A stretch of 64,000 nt of DNA from Zhongshania marina (GCF_002915595.1 NZ_PQGG01000028.1:153694-217693); one strand, 5' to 3'; positions 41,401 through 51,976 are shown, counted from the first letter of the stretch. The notes: generated from the letters alone by a model not told the origin. Numbers and translations: made by a program.

Positions 41401-42507
41401 TTGATGGCGTAGCGACTGCCTAACAATTTTAGAAACCTGCGCCGCCAGTGTGCCTAAATTTAGCTCACCGTCCATCGCCAGACGAATTGAAACCGCATTT
41501 GCCATCATGCCGGGAATACTGCGCATATCACGATTTGGGCGAGCAGACACAGGCATACCAAACACTAAGTCCTCTGCTCCAGTCATTCGGTATATATAGG
41601 CGGCAAACAAACCAATTAATAGCTGGGGTAAACTCGCTTTTGTTTCCCTTCCTAAATCACGCAGGATATGACTTGTCTCAACTGATAACGACGCGGTGCT
41701 TCTGCGCATTCCACCAGCTCGAATAGCATTATGTCGCGTAAGGGACACGGGATCAGGTAATGCTGATAATTGATTTACCCAGTATTCTCGGTCGCGCTCA
41801 TAACGCGCGGATTCTCGGTACTGTTGCTCCTGTTGGTGCTGGACATTTAACGGTAAGAATGGGCTTGGGCCAATGTCGCGGTGTTCAAGCAAGGCGTTAT
41901 AAACTTCCGCACAGCGCCGCGATATGATTCCTGCGCCAAAGCCATCAAGCACTAGATGATGACTGCGTTGATACCAGAAATAGCATTCCTCGCTAATTTT
42001 GAATAATGCGCAAAACCAAAGCGGGTCACAGGCGTGATCTACAGGCCGCTGGAGTTCCGCCATCATCCATTCCACTGCCTCGGCGCGGGGGGCTGTTTTA
42101 TTGCTTAGGTCTATTACTGGAAACTCGCCTTTGTAGCGATCTAAGATAATCTGCCTAGGGCCATCATTTGTATCGTGAATTTCAAGTCGTGTCGTTTCCG
42201 CTTCGTGGCTTATTTGCTTTAGTGCGGCAACGAATATATCGGTATTTATTTCACCCAGAATTTCGCAATATTCCGCAATATTATAAATTGCATCTTGTGG
42301 ACCAATTTTTTCGCCAAACCACAAGCCACGTTGCGCCTGCGCTAGAGGAAGAGATTTAGTCTCCGGTGTAATTAATCCGTTTAGCTTTGTATAACCCCGT
42401 TCCGCCTTGAGGTCCTTATAGGTATTCGCATCAAGCGATGAATAACCATTTGATTGCTTGACTAAGGCTATCGTCGAAGGTGATTTAGCGGCGATACTTT
42501 CGGTCAT
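38419..42507 (-). CDS. Single-module NRPS, EntF-like C-A-T-TE
   Basis: A 1362-residue synthetase. The condensation domain (about 50-490) has the active motif SHHLVLDGFGAG near 185. The adenylation domain (about 510-1010) has VIYTSGSTGRPKG and NLYGPTETTIWS. The carrier domain has FFDLGGDSLTAARM, and a thioesterase follows with GWSLGGLVAHEIARRL and a late His (CHHQEMFD). Pocket residues read by eye give D-I-L-Q-V-G-L-I-W, close to a glycine code and unlike the serine code of EntF. The condensation domain is EntF-like, so an acyl donor likely arrives on CoA or a carrier. I chose MTESIAAKSP (42505-42507) as start. Confidence 0.88.
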   Translation of the reverse strand: MTESIAAKSPSTIALVKQSNGYSSLDANTYKDLKAERGYTKLNGLITPETKSLPLAQAQRGLWFGEKIGPQDAIYNIAEYCEILGEINTDIFVAALKQISHEAETTRLEIHDTNDGPRQIILDRYKGEFPVIDLSNKTAPRAEAVEWMMAELQRPVDHACDPLWFCALFKISEECYFWYQRSHHLVLDGFGAGIISRRCAEVYNALLEHRDIGPSPFLPLNVQHQQEQQYRESARYERDREYWVNQLSALPDPVSLTRHNAIRAGGMRRSTASLSVETSHILRDLGRETKASLPQLLIGLFAAYIYRMTGAEDLVFGMPVSARPNRDMRSIPGMMANAVSIRLAMDGELNLGTLAAQVSKIVRQSLRHQMFRYEDLRRELGLLGQGQQISWVGVNIEPFDYDLRFGGHKCLAHNISNGTVEDLTIFIYDRGGNDGLRIDLDANPALYTQHDLDAHKDRFVRLINGVLNNPSAPIGGIDLLSDPEKHLILTKWNNTEQPLPDTNLIALFNSQANKTPDAIALTSADKKLTYRQLQKNVDRLSQTLLKRNIGHGDIVAVALPRDESMPTALLAIMNTGAAYLPLDPSAPAERLALILDEGKPTLTLSTTAVSSALFESDIAVLNLDTIDINPVSPETSIKPPLIQGDTSAYVIYTSGSTGRPKGVEISHRALLNFLLAMQDELCIQDSDKLLALTTVAFDIAALELYLPLISGAEVVIANRDTAKDPSMLAALINDEKISLMQATPSHWQALLADHAEQLAYVRPLVGGEALPAQLAHKMRKLGHPIINLYGPTETTIWSTIMKLDGDDLNSPPIGRPIQNTTVYVLDQAMQPVPLGAIGELYIGGTGLAKGYLHRPELTAERFIPNPFGEGRLYKTGDLARWRADGMLDYLGRNDFQIKIRGFRVEAEEVEANIQRCDGVKQAVVTLRENPRGEKKLVAHIVPCKLDNGDNAKIDAATLRKRLENSLPDYMIPSVFMCIDALPTNVNGKLDRNALPAPTWQLTLDYVAPRTSLETQLTALWCDIFEQERIGIHDSFFDLGGDSLTAARMVARLRELLKRDIPLAAIFEASTIAELAAQLEHHQAVDPLGMVLPLKSTGTASPLFCIHPVIGLSWAYSGLTRYLGSEQKLYGVQARGLTAEYQHGGAANLPQSIAEMACEYIEQLRRVQPSGPYKLLGWSLGGLVAHEIARRLEADGEEISYLALLDSYPYVQGPTQLADEIHLVKSALNFMGLPSDSLPQGRENMAELSDLLCREYDIQNLPFVKEMQQSNSNIIDSVKHIIENNLAMSRQFMPGTIKAKMVFIAATDTAKTQMNEVLHNSAEVWENHVGQLTVHNVDCHHQEMFDASALEQIGPIIADSLTA

Positions 42508-42756
42508 GGGATTAATCTCGATAGCTGTGGAATTAAAGAAACGGGTAATGTGGCAGCTATGGTTCTGCAGCAAAGGAAGTGCGAACGGATCAAAATACGG
42601 CAGGGTAGTACATGCTTGGCAATGCAATATTTTTACTTTTCAGAATACGAATATTCTTGTAAAGAAATATCTTACAGCCCGAGCATATCCCCATAGACCT
42701 TTCGTCTTCATGCTGCTGGCTGCGGAGCCATAATACGTTTTTGTACCGTCACTATA

Positions 42757-42769
42757 GTGTGACATAGTG
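42757..42769. repeat. Direct repeat GTGTGACATAGTG, copy 1
   Basis: Identical to 42877-42889. Together with the preceding CACTAT it forms an inverted pair CACTAT...ATAGTG (42750-42769), resembling a regulator-binding site. The regulator is unknown. Confidence 0.6.
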
Positions 42770-42876
42770 CTCACGAATGGGTATTCGAGACATAGAAACA
42801 CCTTATTTTTTGCCGGTAATTCACATATCTAAGGGCGTGTGCAGTGCTCATAATTTAAGTATTGTGCAATAGCGTT

Positions 42877-42889
42877 GTGTGACATAGTG
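42877..42889. repeat. Direct repeat GTGTGACATAGTG, copy 2
   Basis: Second identical copy, 120 bases from the first. The bases outside the 13-mer are not conserved between copies, which favours a specific binding site over a local duplication. Confidence 0.6.
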
Positions 42890-43063
42890 ATTATGGATGT
42901 GAGGGCCATCGAATAGGAGGCTGGTTATTCAGAGAGGAAGGCGAAAAAAATATACACTCAATTCGACACTTAATAGCGCCTAAGCGAAAATACCTTCACT
43001 TGGACCTTGGGCGAAAAGGGTCACGGGGAAGAGGAATTTAACAAACGGAGAATGCGGTCAAGC

Positions 43064-44056
43064 CTATAATCGTATTTCGGCTTTTGAAATGAACTTGTTC
43101 AGAACCACTTCATAGTTCTTTAATATAGGATTTAAACGCCCGCTAGACTTAACCTCGATGACCTCTTGGCTTTGCTTGATCGGCAGGTCTAATAGCGCCT
43201 GAAGTGAACGCATTGTCGCGGCGGGGTCCGCAACTAATGAGCGGTAATCTATTTCGATAGCGCGATTCTTTGGTAGGGATGCTATCTCGGCTTTATAAAC
43301 TGCAACTTGACGGGCAACTTCTTTGGCTAATAGACGACGAAAAAGACGTGCGCAATTATTGCGACCAATTAGCTTCCTTACTCCTCTTAATAGCAACCAA
43401 GCTATATAACCAGCGCGATAGCTGCTGCGACCCCGGCCATTGTCCAATAAAATTTCAAGGTAGTCTTGCGGTCCTTCTAAATACGAAAGTAGGGCGTTTA
43501 ACATACTATTGAGTACGGCAATTGGCTCACGGGATATATAAATAAAGCGTGCTTCCGGTGCGTGCTTTAGTATTGTTTTGGCGTTGCCGGTATCCCAGGG
43601 GTTCTTGAGTAGCACGGCGTGCGTGTCTTTCTGTACGGCCAATAACTTTTGGCACAAGTGAGTAAATAGTGCGGCATTTTTGTCGGCTAGTTTAAAGGTG
43701 CCACTTTTCTTTCTGAGCAGAAAGCCATATTCCTCGACAGCGTCGGCGTCGATATGGGTGCCGTCTATGTTTCTATCACTAATACCACGAGATAGAAAAT
43801 AGCGATTGAGCAGGTCCTTATCTTCCTGTTCTTTATCATTCGCCTTATTGCTAAGTAAGCGGTCAAAGTATAGAAGGTGATAAAGACTTAAATGTGCGAC
43901 AGGAAATGATTTTGAGACACAGTCGTAGAGGAAAGTGGTGCCCGAACGGTGCAAGCCCATTATTAGCACTGGTCTAAGTGGTAAATCCGCAATGTCACTT
44001 AGTAGTTCATGGTCTTCATCAGCAGCCGGAAAGTTGGCGTTTACGGGGCGTTTCAT
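43064..44056 (-). CDS. Sulfotransferase family protein
   Basis: A 330-residue predicted PAPS-dependent sulfotransferase. The 5'-phosphosulfate loop is LIMGLHRSGTTFLYDCV near residues 32-48, and the 3'-phosphate site is ARFIYISREPIAVLNSMLNALL near 167-188. HAVLLKNPWDTGN is also typical of the family. There is no signal peptide, so it should act in the cytoplasm. It lies on the same strand upstream of the NRPS-glycosyltransferase-PPTase operon but 556 bases away. A role in sulfating that product is an inference from position only. Confidence 0.8.
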   Translation of the reverse strand: MKRPVNANFPAADEDHELLSDIADLPLRPVLIMGLHRSGTTFLYDCVSKSFPVAHLSLYHLLYFDRLLSNKANDKEQEDKDLLNRYFLSRGISDRNIDGTHIDADAVEEYGFLLRKKSGTFKLADKNAALFTHLCQKLLAVQKDTHAVLLKNPWDTGNAKTILKHAPEARFIYISREPIAVLNSMLNALLSYLEGPQDYLEILLDNGRGRSSYRAGYIAWLLLRGVRKLIGRNNCARLFRRLLAKEVARQVAVYKAEIASLPKNRAIEIDYRSLVADPAATMRSLQALLDLPIKQSQEVIEVKSSGRLNPILKNYEVVLNKFISKAEIRL

Positions 44057-44227
44057 AAAATAACCTTGTCTATTTTGTAATTTGCGCTGATAAAAACGAC
44101 GGTCAGTGTACGCAAATTAATTTCCGAAAACAGGACCGCGTTAACATTACAGGGCTTTTGCTTAAGCCCATTTCCATGGGTATAAAACAAGGGTTTTAGC
44201 CTATGTATTTGCCAGTTTGTAATCGAC

Positions 44228-44257
44228 TTGACCTTTTGGGCTATTCCCATAGACTAT
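44228..44257 (+). promoter_or_regulatory. Possible promoter of the chromosomal czc operon
   Basis: TTGACC (44228-44233) and GACTAT (44252-44257) are 18 bases apart, and the spacer carries TGGG-CTATT-CCCA. The spacing and dyad hint at a MerR-type site, but the -10 is poor and no regulator gene adjoins the operon. Confidence 0.3.
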
Positions 44258-44289
44258 GCCCACTAAAACATCTTCAGGGTTTGGGTCAG

Positions 44290-44625
44290 GTGCGAAGCAC
44301 AAAATTACGCTGCTTTTTAATTATCATCATAATGCTGCAATCTTTGTCGGCCCTTGCTGATATGCATCAATACCATCAAGCTGATGATCAACATCAAGCA
44401 GTTGCCGAACATATTCATCAACTTGACCTCAGCAGCTTAGATTCTTCGGTAAGTGATTCACTTGATTGCCACCATTGCTGTCATTGTCACGGTGTCACAG
44501 CCTCAGTCATTCCCCCCTCTGACATGATTGCCGGCGTGTATAAGCACGCAAACGCTAGGTATAGCTACCATCCTCATTATTCTTCGCAAATAAGTAACTC
44601 CCTTTATCGCCCTCCAATAGCGTAA
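44290..44625 (+). CDS. Small secreted His/Cys-rich protein, CzcI-like (chromosomal copy)
   Basis: Read from GTG 44290, a 111-residue protein with a signal peptide (LRCFLIIIIMLQSLSALA) followed by HQYHQADDQHQ, a Cys/His knot (LDCHHCCHCHG) and the tail NSLYRPPIA. It aligns through the signal peptide and the DCHHCCHxH motif with the transposon protein at 53309-53674. Both sit just before czcC, the position of the regulator-like CzcI in Cupriavidus. The start is set by that alignment; frames reading further upstream have no counterpart. A periplasmic metal-binding role is likely. Confidence 0.7.
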   Translation: MRSTKLRCFLIIIIMLQSLSALADMHQYHQADDQHQAVAEHIHQLDLSSLDSSVSDSLDCHHCCHCHGVTASVIPPSDMIAGVYKHANARYSYHPHYSSQISNSLYRPPIA

Positions 44626-44685
44626 GTCTTGCCCAAAGAATGAGCCCTTATATTCGGCTTTTGATTCGATTTTGCAGGAATTACT

Positions 44686-45155
44686 ATGAGTTTTATTCGA
44701 CTTTCAGGCGCTGCGGTCCAGCGCTATATATCTATTTCTGTTGTAGCTATTAGCCTTACATCGCTACCAGTTTTTGCTAGCAATGCGCCTTTACCATTGT
44801 CGCTAGCTAAGGCGATGGCGAATACCTTGGCCAGTAACCCACAACTCCACCAGTTTGAGCCCAAAAATGATGCGTTAGTTGGTCGGCGTGAAAGTAGTGC
44901 GTTAGGCCCCCAAATTAATGCCGATATTGAGCTGGAAAACTTTGCTGGCAGTGGCAATTTTTCGTCCACTCACAATGCCGAGCTTACGCTAGCCCTGTCA
45001 TCAGTTATTGAGCTAGGAAGTAAGCGCGGGGCTAGAACAATGCTAGCTGACACTAAATTACAGGCGCTGGAATATCGTCGGCAGGCCGCTACGTTAGATA
45101 TTTTAGGCAGCCTAACGCGGGATTTTATTCAAGCCCTAGCTATTCAAGAATATAT
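44686..45155 (+). pseudogene. czcC: czcC, 5' part, cut by the transposon
   Basis: The first 156 or so codons of an outer-membrane efflux factor (TolC-like) of a CzcCBA pump, with signal peptide (ending PVFA) and the family stretch LENFAGSGNFSSTHNAELTLALSSVIELGSKRGAR. The reading frame enters the transposon and stops at 45217-45219. Removing the transposon and one TATAT copy rejoins it in frame to the 3' part at 59462, as ...QEY-IALAEEA..., matching the paralogue at 51977-53248. The fragment alone cannot form a channel. Confidence 0.92.
45151..45155. repeat. Target-site duplication TATAT, left copy
   Basis: Five bases directly left of the transposon end, repeated at 59462-59466. Five-base duplications are the rule for the Tn3 family. 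The choice of end is confirmed because joining at this point restores the czcC frame. Confidence 0.9.
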
Positions 45156-45189
45156 GAGGGTCGGCCGTCATTCTGGAAAAATTCGCCAA
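45156..45189 (+). repeat. Left terminal inverted repeat of the transposon (34 bp)
   Basis: Starts GAGGGTCGGCCGTCATTCTG and ends AATTCGCCAA. It is identical, base for base, to the reverse complement of 59428-59461; identity stops at base 35. Confidence 0.95.
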
Positions 45190-45364
45190 AGTTCATCTAA
45201 TTGCATGTTTTTAATATAGTTTTTTACTACATCTTGATGTCCTTACTAGTCTAGTTAAGCTCACTGCGGACTGTGTGGGAGCCTTACACATCGTAAAAAA
45301 ATTAAGACAATATAAGAAAATACCCAGCAGTCGGTCATCTGTGCTCACCGTCCAACTCTTTATT

Positions 45365-46366
45365 TTATTTTGGCTCCGGCGCTTTTGTTTTTTCCTCCAG
45401 TAAACGATTCATCATATCAGTCTTGATTGAAATTTCTGCTTCCAGTTTGCCTATCGATACCGACGCTTCTGCCTTCCAGGCTTGCAGCTCTTCGTTCAGC
45501 TTCTTAACTTTATCGAGTTCCTCTACTTGAGCTGCGAGCTCGGAAAGTTGAATTTTAAGCGAGTCAGACTCTTCCGCTTTGGAATCCAGATCCGTGGTAA
45601 GTTTACGTTGCTCGGTTTCCAGCTTTGCTGCTGCTTTCTGTATGGAGCCAAGCTCAGCCGCGAGCCGCCCGTTGTCCTTGTTTAACTGCGTGATATCAGA
45701 TTGTTTAACTGAAAGAGTTTGATTCAGGGCGCGAATTTCAGACTGAAGCTGTTGGCTGTATTGCTCGTGCTTCCGTTGATCCTGATCGCGCTGTTCTTTT
45801 ACCGACTGGCGATAATGCTCCATTGCCTCTCGACTGTGGCGATGTTTCTCTTCCAGTGACTCGATTTGGGTTTGTTTTTCAGCTAATAGCTCTCGAAGCT
45901 TTTCTTCGGTTTGAGTGGCTTTGGCTTCTTTTGCTTTTAGCTCTTCTTCGGAGGCTTTGCTCTCCTTCAGTTCAGCGAGCGTGCTTTGTAATTCGTGTTC
46001 TTTCTCTGAGAACGTTTTATTAATAGAGGCAAGCGAGCTTTCGAGTTCTTGAATTCTACCTGTAAGGGACTGCACTTGGTGCTGATGCTTGGACTGGCTT
46101 TCATCAATTGCGGCTTGTGCTTCCTGTTTCAGCGCTGAAGCTAAACGACCAATTAGTTCCTTGATGGGCTGACTGAGCAATGCTTCGTCATCCAGGCGGG
46201 CCGAAGCCTCTTCCTCTATCTCTCGTAGGTATCGATGAATGGTGGACTTGGAGCCAGTATTGCCAAGTTCCACGCGAATAGCGTCAATTGAGGGGTTTTC
46301 GCCTCGACGGACCAAGGTTTCACGCGCTTTGGATACCAGTGCTTTGTTGACGCCGCCTCTTGCCAT
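45365..46366 (-). CDS. KfrA-like DNA-binding coiled-coil protein (TnpT-like)
   Basis: A 333-residue protein. Residues 1-60 (MARGGVNKALVSKARETLVR..SIDAIRVELGNTGSKSTIHRYLREIE) match the KfrA N-terminal DNA-binding domain. Residues 70-325 are one long Gln/Glu/Lys coiled coil with no Pro or Gly breaks to speak of. KfrA is an autoregulated plasmid protein. TnpT, the partner of tyrosine recombinase TnpS in Tn4651-type elements, is to my knowledge of this kind. Since this transposon uses a tyrosine recombinase, a TnpT-like role in cointegrate resolution is plausible. It is the gene nearest the left end. Confidence 0.78.
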   Translation of the reverse strand: MARGGVNKALVSKARETLVRRGENPSIDAIRVELGNTGSKSTIHRYLREIEEEASARLDDEALLSQPIKELIGRLASALKQEAQAAIDESQSKHQHQVQSLTGRIQELESSLASINKTFSEKEHELQSTLAELKESKASEEELKAKEAKATQTEEKLRELLAEKQTQIESLEEKHRHSREAMEHYRQSVKEQRDQDQRKHEQYSQQLQSEIRALNQTLSVKQSDITQLNKDNGRLAAELGSIQKAAAKLETEQRKLTTDLDSKAEESDSLKIQLSELAAQVEELDKVKKLNEELQAWKAEASVSIGKLEAEISIKTDMMNRLLEEKTKAPEPK

Positions 46367-46384
46367 ATACCACCTCTCACTATA

Positions 46385-46428
46385 TTTCGTACTGTATTAC
46401 GTACCACGTATATACATACTATATTATA
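46385..46428 (-). promoter_or_regulatory. Promoter and repeated CGTA motifs upstream of the KfrA-like gene
   Basis: On the minus strand TATAAT (46423-46428) precedes the gene by about 57 bases. Between them, on the plus strand, lie CGTAC (46388), CGTAC (46400) and CGTAT (46407). A further TTCGTACTG (46386-46394) recurs inverted as CAGTACGAA at 46523-46531. These may be autoregulatory operators or recombination-site arms; neither is shown. Confidence 0.4.
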
Positions 46429-46521
46429 TCGCTTTTCGAGACTTGAATAGCTTAAATTTAACTTTAAATAATCAAGAGTTATTGAATGTCAGGTGGATTT
46501 CGAGGCGGATTCCTTCAAAAT

Positions 46522-46863
46522 TCAGTACGAATTTGGTACATTCCAACCAATCACGATAATACCCATACCGATCAATGCGATGCAGGCTCCCAGCCAGTCC
46601 ATAGGAGAAAGTCGTACCCCATCAACCACGCGAAGCCAAACCAACGCTGTCGCCACGTAGACCCCGCCATAGGCCGCATATACCCGACCGCTGGCGGCGG
46701 GATGCAGTGTTAGCAACCAGACGAATAGCCCAAGGCATAATGCAGCAGGTAACAGAAGCCAGGTAGATCCCCCCTTGCGCAGCCAAAGATAAGGCAAAAA
46801 ACACCCTACGATTTCCGCAATCGCGGTGAACACGAAAAGGCCAGCAGTTTTGATTAACAGCAT
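46522..46863 (-). CDS. ynfA: YnfA/UPF0060 small inner-membrane protein
   Basis: A 113-residue protein with four predicted membrane helices, related to the small multidrug resistance fold. Family-like stretches are [22 protein letters not shown] at the start, [24 protein letters not shown] in the middle and [19 protein letters not shown] at the end. It starts three bases from the czcD stop and is thus part of the same unit. YnfA proteins are often seen with metal-resistance cargo; its ion or drug is not known from the sequence. Confidence 0.88.
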   Translation of the reverse strand: MLLIKTAGLFVFTAIAEIVGCFLPYLWLRKGGSTWLLLPAALCLGLFVWLLTLHPAASGRVYAAYGGVYVATALVWLRVVDGVRLSPMDWLGACIALIGMGIIVIGWNVPNSY

Positions 46864-46866
46864 ACG

Positions 46867-47754
46867 TCACTCCTTTGGCACGTCATCACGACAAGGCTCA
46901 TTGTGTAGTTCAAACTCAACGGTTGTGTGACTTAACTCAAACTCGGCCAGCACAGCGGACAAACGGCGTTTTAAATTTCTTTGATCCTCCAGTGATACAT
47001 CTGCTGCAAGTTCGATATGAACCGTTAATACATGGCTTTCGCCATCCAGCGACCACAAATGCAGATGGTGAAAATGTTTAAACTCAGAAATGCTTTTAAG
47101 TTTCTCTTCGATTCCTTTTGCAATGCCTTGATCGGGTACGCCCTGTAAAAACAGCTTTAAGGTTGAGCCGATGTTTCGAACAACATTCACCAAAATAAAT
47201 AAGGTGAAGCCGATCGCTAAAATGGGGTCGAGGATCGGCCACTCCACAAACATCAACACAACTGACACAATAAAAACAGCAACCCATCCGAGGACGTCCT
47301 CTAGCAAATGCCAGTTGAGCACTTTTTCATTCAGTGTCTCCCCTTTGCTGAGCTTAAATGCGGCGAACCCATTCACGGCAATACCGAAAATGGACAGCGC
47401 CAACATACCTTCTGTTACAGGCATTTCCGGATTGAAAAGACGAGGAATGGATTGATATAACACCCAACCTGAACCGGCGATAAGGACAATACCATTGATG
47501 AGCGAACCCAATAGCGATAAACGTTTGTAGCCGTAGGAAAATGAACTGGAAGCGGGCTTTTTTCCCAGTTTCGCGAGGACCCACGCCAAACCAATAGACA
47601 AACTATCTCCGAGGTCGTGGACGGCATCCGCCATAATCGCGGTGCTATTGGTCAGCACCCCGCCAATAAACTCAATAATCGTGAATCCAACATTGAGAAA
47701 GAATGCCCAGCCGATTCGTGTACTACTGTTGTCGTCGTGTGAATGAGAATGCAT
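46867..47754 (-). CDS. czcD: CDF cation exporter CzcD-like (transposon copy)
   Basis: A 295-residue six-helix metal/proton antiporter for Zn, Co or Cd. The two HxxxD sites are ADAVHDLGDS and NWHLLEDVLGW, and the C-terminal domain reads FHHLHLWSLDGESHVLTVHIEL. It is clearly homologous along its whole length to the chromosomal CDF at 35278-36192, but its termini are less His-rich. GGAGG sits just before the ATG. It lies downstream of the terminator that follows czcA, so its expression may depend on read-through. Confidence 0.9.
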   Translation of the reverse strand: MHSHSHDDNSSTRIGWAFFLNVGFTIIEFIGGVLTNSTAIMADAVHDLGDSLSIGLAWVLAKLGKKPASSSFSYGYKRLSLLGSLINGIVLIAGSGWVLYQSIPRLFNPEMPVTEGMLALSIFGIAVNGFAAFKLSKGETLNEKVLNWHLLEDVLGWVAVFIVSVVLMFVEWPILDPILAIGFTLFILVNVVRNIGSTLKLFLQGVPDQGIAKGIEEKLKSISEFKHFHHLHLWSLDGESHVLTVHIELAADVSLEDQRNLKRRLSAVLAEFELSHTTVEFELHNEPCRDDVPKE

Positions 47755-47790
47755 TGTTCCTCCAGCTCTTTTCTTTTTCTGTTTAGATTC

Positions 47791-47822
47791 AAAAAAAGTC
47801 GGCTCCGGCTTGTGCCGGAGCC
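47791..47822 (-). terminator. Rho-independent terminator between czcA and czcD
   Basis: On the minus strand a perfect nine-base stem (GGCTCCGGC, four-base loop, GCCGGAGCC) at 47801-47822 is followed by GACTTTTTTT. It starts a few bases after the czcA stop codon and leaves only 36 bases before the czcD start. Confidence 0.88.
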
Positions 47823-47828
47823 AGACGA

Positions 47829-50957
<3,129 letters not shown>

Positions 50958-51929
50958 TTAGTGTTCGTGTTCGGCTTCGGATTTTTCGATATCGGCTTTG
51001 ATCAGGTAGCTGTTTTTACTGACATATTCATCGCCGGACTCAAGCCCATCGACGACCTCATAAAAATGGTCGTCACTTTGACCCAGCACGAGCGGTTTAA
51101 AACGATATTCATCATTGATCTTTACAAAAACACCCTGCCGACCACCAAGTATTTGCACCGACTCTTTTGTAACAGCCAAAGAAACTGGAAAGCGACCGAC
51201 CTGTACACGCGCTTCTACCATCATTCCCGGAGATAAGGTTTGCTTGCTGTTGTCCAGTTTGACTCGCGCTAACTGATAAGGGGATTCCAGCGAGGGCACA
51301 ATATGATTTACTGTGGATTCGACACTGCCATCGGCAGTCAGAATATGGACGTCCTGACTTTCTGCAACCGAGGACTGCTGAGCGGGATAGACCCGCAGTT
51401 CCGCCCACACAGTGTCAAAGTTAGCAATGGAAAACAGAATTTGATCCTGGGTTACTTCGCCGGTGTTGGCGTGACGCTGAACGATGCGGCCTGAAATAGG
51501 CGAGTGGAGTTGGTAAGTCTTAAGGCTTTCATTGGATTCAATTTCCGCCAACAGATCACGGGTTTTTACTCGATCACCAATGGTCACACGTACAGATTTG
51601 ACTAAGCCTTCGAAGCGGGCACGCACATGACTTAATTGTTCTGGCCCCGACACCAACGAGCCGTAAACAGTAATGGTTTGATTAAGTTCCTGGGAACCTG
51701 CACGACTGGTTACGATCCCCACTTGCTGTGCCATCTCGCCATCAATACGACTGCTGTTTTCTTCGCCGTGGCCATGCTCATCCTCTCCATCATCCTCATG
51801 GCCATATTCTTTGTGATCTGCCGAGGGATTCTCTTCGTGATTAATATGGTCGCCAGCCGCGTGTAGGTAAGTGCTGAAAACAAGGATTAAGACTGTAAGA
51901 CCGGTGATAATTGCATTTTTCATAGTCAT
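50958..51929 (-). CDS. czcB: Membrane fusion protein CzcB (transposon copy)
   Basis: The periplasmic adaptor linking CzcA to CzcC. It has a signal peptide (TGLTVLILVFSTYLHAAG) followed by a His/Asp/Glu-rich segment (HINHEENPSADHKEYGHEDD), which probably binds metal. The lipoyl-like HSPISGRIVQRHANTGEVTQDQ and barrel domains follow. It ends KSEAEHEH. I place the start at MTMKNAIITG (51927-51929, AGGA upstream), matching the chromosomal copy; the frame also extends to 51956. Twelve bases separate it from czcA. Confidence 0.92.
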   Translation of the reverse strand: MTMKNAIITGLTVLILVFSTYLHAAGDHINHEENPSADHKEYGHEDDGEDEHGHGEENSSRIDGEMAQQVGIVTSRAGSQELNQTITVYGSLVSGPEQLSHVRARFEGLVKSVRVTIGDRVKTRDLLAEIESNESLKTYQLHSPISGRIVQRHANTGEVTQDQILFSIANFDTVWAELRVYPAQQSSVAESQDVHILTADGSVESTVNHIVPSLESPYQLARVKLDNSKQTLSPGMMVEARVQVGRFPVSLAVTKESVQILGGRQGVFVKINDEYRFKPLVLGQSDDHFYEVVDGLESGDEYVSKNSYLIKADIEKSEAEHEH

Positions 51930-51976
51930 AAATTCCTGAGGTCTGATGGTGATCAAACCCGATGTAAACGATTGAT

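Larger units (their letters stand above)
42508..43063. promoter_or_regulatory. 556-base gene-free region upstream of the NRPS operon
   Basis: No convincing coding frame is visible. It should hold the NRPS operon promoter on the minus strand. It contains a 13-base direct repeat with centres exactly 120 bases apart (listed separately), and the first copy abuts the palindrome CACTATAGTG at 42750-42759. The sulfotransferase gene ends just before it, on the same strand. Confidence 0.5.

Noticed and set aside
38419..42507. Enterobactin-type catechol siderophore synthetase
   Set aside because: Domain order is like EntF, but no entABCE or siderophore transport genes are nearby and the adenylation code is unlike the serine code.
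45156..45160. Transposon end at the first GGG with five-base flanks TATGA and TCTAT
   Set aside because: Those flanks do not match. Moving the border to GAGGG gives matching TATAT flanks, a longer perfect repeat and an in-frame czcC.
45365..46366. Plasmid partition gene, implying an integrated plasmid
   Set aside because: The KfrA-like gene lies inside the inverted repeats of a Tn3 element, and no replication or par genes are present.
46239..46713. Plus-strand frames across the KfrA-like gene and ynfA
   Set aside because: They are antisense to two better-supported genes and cross a promoter region.
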